Below, in pieces: positions 1 to 10,267 of a DNA stretch of 64,000 bases (its first letter is position 1; each line of letters starts with the position of its first letter). The stretch is from Xenoacremonium recifei (Eukaryota; Ascomycota; Sordariomycetes; Hypocreales; Nectriaceae). A model generated the notes under the pieces. That model saw only the letters and a program-made list of their open reading frames with translations, did no database searches and had not been told where the DNA came from. A program made the translations under genes and the position numbers. The stretch is taken from the NCBI GenBank assembly GCA_012184525.1, contig WOFQ01000062.1:124001-188000 (forward strand), written 5' to 3'.

Positions 1-96
1 TACCCGAGGCTCCTATGCCTCATACACCATTTAACAGTCACTGAAACGAAGATAAAGCAGATTATGAGACGAGCTGCGTTTGATACCTAATTCCAA

Positions 97-3000
97 TCAG
101 TCGCTTTCGTCAGGCGGAGACACGTCGATAATCAACGGCTCTTCTTGACTCCATCTCCCTCGGTCAGAATCGAGGAAATGGTCGATTGACGCTTTACGGG
201 TTTGAGCTCTTCTATCTTTCTGCCTCACCGCCTTGACGAAGAATTCGGTGTACGATGGCGCCTCTCGCTGCTCCTTGCTAAGGTCTTCCTCCTCGTATTT
301 CGCCCCTGCATCCAATAGCTTTTCTATAATATCCATCGGTGTTAACAATAATTGCTCTTCCGTCTGGGCATTGGTCTGATCATATGCCGCCCTGAGGGGA
401 AGCTCGAATCGGTCTGGCCCGCTGTCCTCGTTGACGTCGACGCCTAACTCGATGAGCCTGGAGACAAAATCCTCGTCTGCATGTCGACAAGCTGTTAATA
501 GAACTGTGTACCCGTCGTTTTTCCTCGCCTTCAGATCTGCTCCGGCCTCAATCAGCACTTTTGCGAGTGGCCAGTGGTTGTTCTCGGCTGCCTTGTGCAA
601 AGCTGTGTTTCCTTCGGAATCTACATCGTTGACTCGCGCGCCCGCTGCGATTGCTTGACGCGCCAACGAGCTAGCCATATCCAAGCTGTCGGCCCTCATT
701 GCTAGCCTGATCAAGGGCGTCTCCATGTATGATGACATTCTCGACTTCTGATTGATGTCAAGCCCCTGGGCCAGAAGCCAACGAACGGTGGTCATCCTGC
801 CAGCTCCAAGTGCCTCGTGCAGGCTATCGGCTGCTTCCATATCGATGCCACTATCACGTAAGAGATCCAAAATGGCTGTATTCTCGGCGCTCGACTCCAG
901 CGCGCTCTGCCAAGCTTGGCCCAGAGCATCCAGAATCAAATAACTATCCATCGTAGCATCCTTCATCTCCTTAGTAAATCGGTCCAGGATGAGCCGCACC
1001 GTCTTCAAGTTGCCTCCTTGTGTCGCACTCTGTAGCGCGTCGGACTGGTAAAGCTCGGCACCCCCCTCGAGGAGCACTTTTGCACAATCAAACTGACCCA
1101 GCGTCAAAGCACTGCGTAAGGGATAGTATCTAAACTGGCCTGTGGCGTTCCAAAATGGCTTCATGTTTGGATCGGCCTTATACTCCAACAAGAGCTTGAC
1201 AATGTCAGGTCGATTGTATAGAACTGCAGACTGCAGGGGGCTGTAGAATTCGGACGATAAAGTATCGGGGTTTGCTCCGTGGGAGAGCAGGAGCTTGCAG
1301 GTATTGTAGTGATTGCCTTTGATGGCAAGATGCAGCAAACTCTCTCCTCGGGCATTGCAACTATTCGCGTCAATCTTGCCAGCTTCCAGCCACGCCTTCA
1401 GGATGTGATCAAGACCCAGGAGCGTGCTTCCAAAAGCTAAATCTTTCGTTGGCCGCACTTGACTCCGGGAAAAGGTGTGGCTCAAGAAGTCCTCCAGCGC
1501 TGTGGTCTCATTTTCAAACAAGCTTCCTCCTGGACGCTGAAGAGAGAATGCCATTGTCATCGCTCGTTCTGGTTGGTCCATGGTGAGGTCAATGTTGCCT
1601 CGATTGAAAATAGTCCAGGCCCGATAACAAGCACTCGATGAGTCAACATCACCGAGGAATTTCATCAATAGGTCATTCAAAATCGCCTGCAATCCGTCAT
1701 GTTGAGCAGCTCTCCTGACATGGAGCGACCATGTTTCTGACGCATATTGAGTCCATCTCTCTAATGTCTTCCCAGCGAAGTTTTCGATCTGTGCATCAAA
1801 ATCTGCACTAGAACAGATAGAGACGTCATCATGGTGGTGCACATTGTAGAGCTCGACAAAGCAGTTGAATGGAGGAGGCCCGCACGTCTCAGGGTTGTCT
1901 TTGACAACTTCTTCAGGGTCTGCAACGGAGCCCTCTCGAGAATCATCCCAGTGTAGTTGATATCGAGTTCTTCGCTCGATCAAATTGACACGGAGCCAAG
2001 GATGCTCGTCGTTATCAACATCGTCAACATCAGAATGCTCGTCAATCTCTCCGTCAGACCACTGGGCTTCCTTATTCTCGTCATTGATGGTAGCATCACC
2101 CCATTGGAGTCGGAGCAAGGTTCTAAGACATATGCAAGCCATGTACGCATTTGCCTCAGCGATAGACCAATGGTGCAGTTCCAGATACTCCCGTACGGAC
2201 AAGTGTGCGAAGCGACAGATGGCAGTGTCAGAAGCCCTGGGGATGGCGTCGGTCATCAATCTTTGCCGGTATTTGCTTGCTGGACCATCGGCGTATCGTT
2301 TCCTCGAAAGTTCTCCTGTTTCGACGTCTTCGTCTTCCTCGTGGCCCTTTTTATCAGTTGACTTTTCGGGACGGCCATCTGCAACGACCATAAAATTGTG
2401 GCAAGCATCAAGGACGTAGTCGATATCGACGTCTGGTTCCACGAAGAAGTCCTCTTCAAGATCCTGCGTAGCAGCGATGACCATCTCGGCTGGGCTCAGC
2501 GGCCTCCAGGAGCACATGAGTATCTTGAATGCCGAAAATGCTACATCTCTCTTACTTCCCGTTTGCGAAGTGATGTCTTGGTAGATTTTCTGATAAGCGG
2601 CTTCCAAACCCCTGGGTAACTTGTCCAGATAACCCAAAATATCCTTATTCCTGTTCAGCTTTATCAGCTCGTCAATATGGAGAGCAGCCCACTGAAACCT
2701 AGGCAACGGTCAGAACGCAAAGATTTCAAGTATATTTTATGTAAGATACTCACATTCCCTGACTTTTTTCGTGGAAAGTCTTCAAAATCTCCAAGCGCAC
2801 CTGTTTGGACATCTTTGTCCGGCAAAATGGACTTTGTTCAAGCTTATTCAACACGAATTTCTCGATGTCGGCTTGGTTGTCGTTCGCTGTAACTTCAAGA
2901 TGGTCTCCTAACTGATATCGATCCCTAAGATCTTGGTCTTGTCTGCTCGCGATGTAGATTTTGACTGGATGCGAAGCCTCTGCCACAAGCATGTCCAGCA

Positions 3001-4729
3001 CATCCATCAGAACACACCGCGTGTCTCTATCGCACTCATCCAGGCCATCAATGGCCAGTGTGCACTGGGAATAGTCTTTGGTTAACCGAAGGAGCAGTTC
3101 CTGACACTCCTCACTTGTAAGTTGATCTCGAGAAAATCCAGATTTCTTTCGTTCGATGTATTTTGCCTCGACATAAGGAATGATCGTTGATTCATCCCTC
3201 GATGACGAGAGTTGTCGAACCAGACTGCGCAGGACTACAACCGGATCTCGATGGTCAGTCCGGTTTCGATCACAGTAGAAGTAGGCAAAGGCTTCGTTCG
3301 CCTTTGCATCAGCCGTGTGGGCTAGGAGGCTGTCAATCACTTTTGAGGACAGTTTCGTCTTGCCGGCTCCAGCTGCCCATCCTGGGTTAGCTAATCCCAA
3401 TATCTGTCAGAGTTCCAGCACTTACGAATCCCATTAAGCCAAAGGATTGTCGAGGCCTCCGTATCTCGCCATTGTTTGTACGTCGCGTGATCTAACAGCC
3501 ATTGCCCGGTTCCTTCTACTCGTCCTTTCATAGCGTTGTAATGGTCGGTCTCGAAGGGAACTTCGGAGATCCATTGAAAGATCTTACATCTCTCGTCGTC
3601 CTCCAACTTCTTCCAGAACTTGTTGACGTTGGTGTCTAACGTTCTTATCTGTCCTTTCAGCAGTTCCCGAAGCTCTTCCTGGTTCTCTCCCTGTCGAATC
3701 CTGGTCAGAGAGCTCATGAGACGCTCGCAGTTATTAGCTGCGACCTCACAGCGCATCTCGTACTTGCCCAAGTCTGCCAGCATCTCGCTCATAGAGCCGG
3801 GGTCGAAGGTTGAGAGCAACTTCCTCGTGAACGTGTTTCGGTCCATGAGTCTGATATACGCAGCCAAGAACGACAAGATGGTCTTGTACGTTAAAGTGAG
3901 GCTCTTCTGCAGCTCTGCCATGGCTCTCGCACCCGTCGAAGGATCCGGGACGATGTAAAGCTGTTCGTAGATGCTACACCGGTTGATAAGGCAAGTGACC
4001 AGCTCAATACCGATGAGGATCTGGCCTGCCTGTTCTATGTCCCCTGTCGCTACCTATGTACAAATTAGTACGCTGGCCCTTTCATGACAGAAGCGTTTGG
4101 GGCCGTACGGAGAGAACCAATTTGACCGCTGCCCAGGGGAGGGCGCAATGGACTGGATCCAGTTCAGAAACGAAGTCGCCAACGGCTTTGAAGTTCGAGA
4201 CCCATCCAAAGATCTTCCCAACGACATCGCGAAGGACAATCTTGCGGCCACCAAAGTCGATCTTCCATGTCTTCTCTTCCACCAGCCGTTCTTTCTCGTC
4301 TACAACTTCTTGGACTTCTTCCAAGATCGCCATGGTTGGGCCCAGCTTGACATTAGCGTCGAGCAGTATTTGATCATCTTCGCTGAGCTGCGCTTTTGCT
4401 TGCGCCCAGAGGTCTTCACTTGCGGTGGGTGCATACTCGGGTGGGTGAGGCCCGTCGAGAGGCTTGTCGTCGGCTTGTGAGATGTCATTAGAATGCTCTT
4501 TAGCATCTCCCTTGGCGGTCATGGATGAAGTCTCGGCCTTGGTGATCGAAATGTCGGACTTCGAGTCAATATATGCTGACTTGACGCTGCCCACGTCACT
4601 CCCGCTGGAGAGCTTGCGGTGTGGTGGCGCAGCTGAAGCGGTCGACTCGCTGGGGGCCGGAGACTTCGATCGCTTGCCAAAGAGCCACTCCTTCATCCGC
4701 CCCGACTTGCGACGCTTGCTAGAGTCCAT
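97..4729 (-). CDS. NLR-like STAND NTPase: NWD N-terminal domain, NACHT, ankyrin repeats
   Basis: Four exons on the minus strand: 4729-4109, 4053-3426, 3372-2754 and 2698-97, encoding 1,489 aa. The second acceptor was chosen at GGGCAG (3375-3373) because it restores a canonical Walker A, GIPGAGKT (residues about 415-422), and lies just behind a GCTAAC branch site. Walker B is LAIDGLDECD near residue 527. Residues 1-90 are basic and Ser-rich (RRKSGRMKEWLFGKRSKSP). A stretch beginning LWAQAKAQLSEDD and running to about 300 resembles the NWD/NACHT_N domain, and the C-terminal half holds about eight to nine ankyrin repeats (for example GNTALHKAAENNHWPLAKVL). Fungal NLRs of this build are thought to act in non-self recognition and programmed cell death, with the repeats sensing ligands. 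No partner effector gene is adjacent. The call as an NLR is firm; its specific role is unknown. Confidence 0.9.
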
Positions 4730-5777
4730 CGTGAAGGAGCAATTTCAGGCACAACCCTCAGGCAAAATGAAGTATCATGGCGCATGTTTGAGAGAAATCA
4801 GTCGCATGATGGATCATCGTCGCTTTTATCGTCCGTCCCATGCAGTCGGGCGGGGTTTGAGGCAACCCAGGTCCAGCCAGGGCCTTGTCCAGATGGGATG
4901 GGCGATTTTGGGGGCTGTGAGCCCTGTAGGGTTCCATTGTGACCAGGGTGATAACCAAGATTGTGCTCCAGTGATCGTAAGTACTTTATGTACTCCGTAG
5001 TATCCATAAACGGATAGATCTGTAATCCGATGGCACAGCGAGGCGGTTGTAGTGTCCGATGGTACTCGAGCTGATGAAGTCCTTCAAACTTTTAGATAAG
5101 GTAAGGGTCTAAGTTTTAAGTCAACCCGTCGATGGGCGGAGAGGAAAGACTCCCGATTGAGCTCCGTCCCCTTCAGAACAGGAAGGTCCAATACACTATC
5201 TCACCGACTCACGAATACAGGCAGGCAATCGCCAACAAAGGTTTTTTTCTTAACAATGTGCGTCTACAATATACATCGAGTCTTCTCTGAATCAGGTATA
5301 TTCATACAATAAGAAACGCTGCCCATATACATCATCATCTCTCCCCCTTCTTTTCTCACCTTCCTTTCTCTTTTTCTGTACTTGAGCCATCTTCCAGCCG
5401 CCTGGAATACCTGGCCCCGTCTAGATCTTCTAGCCATCCGTCCGTCCCTCCAAACCTGTATGTATGTACCTCTTGCTGGACCGCCATCTTTTACACCAAA
5501 AACATCAGTCGCTTGGACTGGGGGCTGTGAAAACGTGAGACATAGCAATAATGCAATGCAAGAACCTCTGTGATCCGGGTCTAAGTCGACACCAAGAAAG
5601 AAATGAAGAAAACCCACGCGTGTAGATAAACGCCAGACCGATGCAACCAAAGAAATCAAGACGTGAAAGAGACATGAAAATGGTGAAGGAACCCCCCTAA
5701 GTTTAGTCACCTTCGCTGAAAACTCACAAGACCACACATCTCCCCCGCTCGTACTCCTGCTCGATGTCGGGCTCTCT
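4730..5777. other. Intergenic: NLR promoter side and deubiquitinase 3' region
   Basis: No coding signal was found. The part next to 4730 should be the NLR promoter and 5' UTR, and the part next to 5777 should be the 3' UTR of the minus-strand deubiquitinase gene. Open frames here overlap and have no recognisable protein character. Confidence 0.5.
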
Positions 5778-7691
5778 CTAAGAGTCCTTCTCAAGTTCGT
5801 AGAAAAGCAGATACACCTCTCGCTGCATTCCCAGGACCTCACTCGTCTTAGCCTCACGCACCTTTTCGTCGCTCACCCGCCACCACTTATCGGCGACCTT
5901 GCGCTTTCGGGGTCTCTTAGCCGCCACCTGTACGTCCGGGAGCTTGGGTGTGGAAGCCATTTCCGGGGTATTTGGTTTTGAGGAGGTGAGCTTGGAAAAG
6001 GCAGACTTGGTCGATGCGGCAACGGATCTGAGACTGCTGGTCTCGGCGTCTTTATCCCGAACAGTGGTCGAGGGTGTGGTCGTCGGAGTGATCTCCGCCG
6101 GGACACTCCGAGGCGGTACAGCCATCGACTCCAACGACGGCGTAGACGAGGTTCCTGAGGATGTATAGAGTAGATCAGGGGTAGACATGGCGGGGCTGCC
6201 CATCCGGGCAGAGATGGTGGGTGTTGAGATGATAGGCGTTGAGATGGGCGTTGGTGACTTGCTATAGACCTCGGAGGGCTGAAACGTATTCGCGTTGGCA
6301 AAAGGCGGCGGGAGGTTTTGCCTCCTGAAAGCCTCATAATGACCGCTATTGTGTCCGCCACGGTGTGTCACGAGGCCCAGGAGCTTGTATTTATGTTGGT
6401 CCATGATGCTTCCCAGGGGTAGCTGCTCGGGAAACGACACCTTGGCCGAGTTCTTTTGGGTCATCTGCCCGACACCGTAGATAGACCGTGAAAGATGAAT
6501 GGCCAGGATCTTGGGGAAGAGTGACATCCTTGTTGTCTTGGATATCCTGCGCTTGGGCGCGTAACGAATATCTCCCAGCTCGAGGTCCTCGGGTGGGTTC
6601 TCAGGGTCAGTCTCAATTACAAACTGCAGCCTGCGCAGGGTCTCCTCTGCCTGTGCCTTGAAGCTCTCCGAGGTCGATTGAGACAGCTCGTGCTCAAGGT
6701 TAGCTTTAGTCTGTAATAGCCGGCACATTTCGCACTTGAAGTCGTCGATGGACTCCGTCTTGAAGATTCCATCGAAGCAGGCATTAAGCGAGGTGGACGA
6801 GACCTGAGGGACGGCGAGCGTGATGGTACAAAAAGTCTCTTCCCGGGGCTTGGTCTTGTAATGACATGTCTGGCACTCGAGATGCGATTCATACTTGCCC
6901 TCCATGGGAAAACCTTCCTCGAGCTCAAGGGGCAGGGGGCCGAGGTCGCTAGCCGTTGTGATGCGGGGAATGGTAGCCTCAGTGGAAGGCTCAATAGCCG
7001 AAGTGCCATTGGCGCCGTTAACGGAGGCCTGGTCGGAATCAGTGGCAGCAGCAGTGTCGGCGTCAGTGTCAGTCGCTGCGCCGCCATTGATGTTCCCGAT
7101 GCCATTGCCATTGAGGTTCTCGACGCTGGCCATCAAGCCGCGCCTCCGAGCATGCAACCGGGCGCGCTGGCCGGCATGGTACTCGTCCTTGAGGCGCTCG
7201 GCAACAATCTGCAAGAACTCCTGCGCATCCTGTTGTTGACGACTAATGCGCTGCTTGAATGCCACCTCGAGGACTCTGACAAACGGGAAAGGCGAGATGG
7301 ACTTCTTGTAGATAGGGCGCTCGTTAAGCGCATCGAGCATGTCCTTCAGCCCCTGGGTGACGAGACCTTCTTGCAGGCCCTGCAGCTTCCACTGGGCCAT
7401 CTGCTTGCCCTCAGGTTGGACCAGGCTCGCATAGACGGCCGGGTCCTCGATGCGACGGCGATGCGTCTCGCGGATCAGGTAGACGCGCAGCTCGCCCAGG
7501 CCGGCCAGCGCCTGCAGCACCGAGTTGATGAAGCAGTCGTTGGCCTGGTTGCGCAGGCCGATGATGGACTTTTTGCGCGAGCCGCCGTCATGGTCGATGG
7601 TGAAGGTCGGCGCGAAGACGTAGATGAGAGCAGCCGCTGCCAGCGAGGCGCCCGCCGCGTAGGAGACGACCGTGGCTGACTTGTCGGGCAT
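5778..7691 (-). CDS. Ubiquitin-specific protease, USP30/Ubp16-like, N-terminal membrane anchor
   Basis: A single-exon gene of 637 aa when started at the ATG at 7691 (MPDKSATVVSYAAG). This start puts a hydrophobic segment (about residues 8-29, ending LIYVFAPTF) at the very N-terminus, as in Ubp16 and USP30, which anchor in the mitochondrial outer membrane. The Cys box is GLRNQANDCFINSVLQAL with Cys53 as the predicted nucleophile, and the His box is HRGGHNSGHYEAF with His451. Two CxxC pairs (CQTCHYK and CEMC) form the usual zinc-binding part of the fingers. Low-complexity Asn/Gly/Ala and Ser/Thr/Pro inserts follow the catalytic core elements. The frame stays open 151 codons further upstream to 8144, but that part is Pro/Arg-rich and looks like translated GC-rich leader. 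It removes ubiquitin from substrates, probably at mitochondria (inference). Confidence 0.85.
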   Translation of the reverse strand: MPDKSATVVSYAAGASLAAAALIYVFAPTFTIDHDGGSRKKSIIGLRNQANDCFINSVLQALAGLGELRVYLIRETHRRRIEDPAVYASLVQPEGKQMAQWKLQGLQEGLVTQGLKDMLDALNERPIYKKSISPFPFVRVLEVAFKQRISRQQQDAQEFLQIVAERLKDEYHAGQRARLHARRRGLMASVENLNGNGIGNINGGAATDTDADTAAATDSDQASVNGANGTSAIEPSTEATIPRITTASDLGPLPLELEEGFPMEGKYESHLECQTCHYKTKPREETFCTITLAVPQVSSTSLNACFDGIFKTESIDDFKCEMCRLLQTKANLEHELSQSTSESFKAQAEETLRRLQFVIETDPENPPEDLELGDIRYAPKRRISKTTRMSLFPKILAIHLSRSIYGVGQMTQKNSAKVSFPEQLPLGSIMDQHKYKLLGLVTHRGGHNSGHYEAFRRQNLPPPFANANTFQPSEVYSKSPTPISTPIISTPTISARMGSPAMSTPDLLYTSSGTSSTPSLESMAVPPRSVPAEITPTTTPSTTVRDKDAETSSLRSVAASTKSAFSKLTSSKPNTPEMASTPKLPDVQVAAKRPRKRKVADKWWRVSDEKVREAKTSEVLGMQREVYLLFYELEKDS

Positions 7692-8687
7692 GGCTGGTGG
7701 AAGACGGAGCTGGAGGTCGGGAGGCTCGGGAGGTTCGGGATCGGAGGGCTGGAGAGGCGCCGGCGTCGGTGGGCGGCGGACGGCGGTTCTACACGGTATC
7801 GAGCCGCTGGGACGGGCGCGCTGGCATGCCTCGGGGCGCGCACGACGGCTGGGGTTAGCGAGAGTTGGGGCAGGACGCTCTCGACGACGGCATGGCAAGG
7901 CAATCTCGGCGGCCAGGCGAGATCGAGGACGGAGAATGGAAGGAAGATGGTCGGCGGATGGTGGTTTGGGCTGGGCCTGGTGGGCATGGAGAATTTCCAG
8001 GATGGGTTGGGGGGGAGGGGGTCTTGGGGGTGCGGGAGAAAGCCTGGAAGGAAAACCCGCCCGCGCCTGCCCCCGGAGTTCGGTGGATTCGGTGGAGTTC
8101 AGGAGCCCGAGTGGGCTGAATCTCTCCCCATTTCGCCCGTCCACCCATTCGGGCAGGTGTTAGCAGCGCATGGGATGCCCTGAGCGGCCGTGGATTGGCC
8201 CTGTGCCGCCTAAGCTTCAGTGGGGAATCGCTGGAGTGCAGCGGACCCGGGCTCGCTACAGAGGTTCCGCGCAGTTTCCAGCAATTCCATTCCATGCCAT
8301 TCCTCTTCCCCGGCGCATTCCCCTTAGCGCCCGCCCCGTCGCATCATCCCCGACTCCCGGGCTACCCTAAAGATCCGATTATAAAATATTCTCGGATCCC
8401 CGAGGATGGAATATTTGTGAGGTTGGGGGCTCATGGCATTCTTTATGTGTCAATTTCAACTTCCCTCCACAAGACCTAAAAGTTCGGCCCAATTCCTGAT
8501 TTCTTGGGCGTTGGCCGTGAGTTGGAAAGCTGTTCCGCTTCGGAGTGATACATGCCGACTCCGCTCATGAAACTCCGTTCAACATGTAAGCACTCTCAAC
8601 ACCACATCCAGGCAAAACTAATAATCCCGAGAGTCATAAGAGTCATTAATTGAGACCTGGATGTTTAGCCTGTTTGGCCAGCCAGGC
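7692..8687. other. GC-rich leader/promoter of the deubiquitinase gene; F-box gene 3' flank
   Basis: About 450 bp next to 7691 are very GC-rich and open in the same frame as the protease, probably its 5' UTR. The remainder is intergenic and leads into the 3' flank of the F-box-like gene. Nothing else was recognised. Confidence 0.45.
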
Positions 8688-9641
8688 TTAGTCATCGCCT
8701 TCCTCCGCCGGTGCCTGAATGGCACCCCCCTCCCACTCCCACAAGCTTCCATCCAGAGCTCCCCGCCTCACCCACGCTTGCACCAACTCCCTCGGCATCT
8801 CATCGCCATAGAATGACGTTGGCACATCATACACCGAGACCGTCATCTTCCCCTGCGGATCGTACCTTTTCCACTGCGCCGTCTTCACATCCTGCCATAC
8901 AAACGCTGCATCCAGCAGCATAAACCGAATCGGGCCCTGCAGCTGCGCATCCCCTCCGCTCAAGTGGCGGAAGTACCGTTCCTTGATATCCGCCTCTCCC
9001 ACGCACCACGGCCGCGCCACCACGATATGTTGCAGGCACGGCATGCGAGCCGCCGAGGCCCAGAAATGGTCTTCGATTAGGGGAAGATCCGAAAGCACGA
9101 GGCGTTTCAACGGCAACTGTGTGCACCACTTGTACCAGCCCATGTAAACGTACTCGCTCAAACACACAAACTCCTCTAGCTGGCCTAAGCTCATGAAAGC
9201 GGGTTGCAGCACCTCCCACACTTCTAGACTACTGTACGCTGAGAAAATCAGCCGCTTCAGAGTCGTGTGTATCAGGATCAAAAAATCTTTGATCCATTGC
9301 GCTATGAGTAGTTGTTCACCATTCGCATCGAACGGCGCGAGATACAGCGATGTGATGTTCCGCAGCAATGGCGAATTGAAGCCCTCTCGCATGCGCCGGC
9401 TAGCGAACTGGAACAAACGCTGGCTTGAGTCGAGGTAAAGGCATCTCTGTACCAGCAACTCCGTGGCTCGCTGGTGAGTAACGCGACATACCCGTGACAG
9501 AGCCACCAGCGTCCTCGTAGAGAGATGCCACGGCGGCAGTATAGCGTCCGGGGTTTCAGGCAGCACACTTTCGACGATGCGCATGAGGATTTCCGCTGGA
9601 AGCGTAGGCCCCTTGGCTGGCTTAATTACCGGGCGATCCAT
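8688..9641 (-). CDS. F-box-like domain protein
   Basis: A single exon of 317 aa from the ATG at 9641 (MDRPVIKPAKGP). The frame is open upstream to another ATG at 9761, but the extra 40 residues are unlike a domain. Residues 14-60 (TLPAEILMRIVESVLPETPD, then a segment ending VALSRVCR) match the F-box-like signature LPxEIxxxIxExL...LxxVCR seen in many fungal proteins. The rest is Leu/Trp-rich without an identifiable repeat and ends in an acidic tail. F-box proteins recruit substrates to SCF ubiquitin ligases through Skp1; the substrate here cannot be inferred. It lies tail-to-head with the deubiquitinase gene, which is probably coincidence. Confidence 0.7.
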   Translation of the reverse strand: MDRPVIKPAKGPTLPAEILMRIVESVLPETPDAILPPWHLSTRTLVALSRVCRVTHQRATELLVQRCLYLDSSQRLFQFASRRMREGFNSPLLRNITSLYLAPFDANGEQLLIAQWIKDFLILIHTTLKRLIFSAYSSLEVWEVLQPAFMSLGQLEEFVCLSEYVYMGWYKWCTQLPLKRLVLSDLPLIEDHFWASAARMPCLQHIVVARPWCVGEADIKERYFRHLSGGDAQLQGPIRFMLLDAAFVWQDVKTAQWKRYDPQGKMTVSVYDVPTSFYGDEMPRELVQAWVRRGALDGSLWEWEGGAIQAPAEEGDD

Positions 9642-10267
9642 GAGGGGTAAGTAAGAAAGTGAGGCTGAGATGCCGTCCACGATCCGTGTCGGTGGTTGGT
9701 TGCACCTTATAAGGTCGTGGTAACCCCGGTTAGGTGATAAACCCCGAACCAGCTGCCGCATAGTAGTCTATCCGCCAGTGTCTGCAATGACATGCAATTG
9801 TGAATCGACAGAGACCTGCACCAGTACCTAAACAGCGTTGGACTCATGACCGTGTTCATTTGCTCTACCAGTACCCATCTAGAACTTATAGACAACACAG
9901 TTTTGATGTATATCTCCAATGGACCTGCTCCCCTGAGCCTGTCCATCAACACTGAGTATATAAAGAAAATCATTCGGCTCGGCTCAGGGCAAGAAACTCC
10001 AGCTGGAACACCCAATGATGCTCAAGGATTCGCCATGAAGAGGTATTAAATAACGCCGCCCGTGAATCGCTTGTATACAAGGCATGAATATATCAAGAAA
10101 TCTCCCGCCTTCTGCCCAACCCTCGTGCACTACTTCCTCCCACCGCTCTCATAATTATAGTCGACACTCCAGAGCGAATCCCACACTACTGATTTCTTAG
10201 TTGGGCTCTCCACCGAGTCCTCTCGCTGCACGACTATTCGAGGCTGCGCTTACCGTTGATCAGCAAC
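9642..10267. other. Intergenic: F-box gene promoter and ATG11 3' flank
   Basis: No gene was recognised. The segment is less GC-rich than its neighbours. It should contain the F-box gene promoter (right of 9641) and the ATG11 3' UTR (left of 10268). Confidence 0.45.

Noticed and set aside
3373..3425. Alternative NLR acceptor at 3382 (CCCAG)
   Set aside because: It gives RWAAGAGKT in place of GIPGAGKT and lies too close to the GCTAAC branch site; the next AG restores the canonical Walker A.
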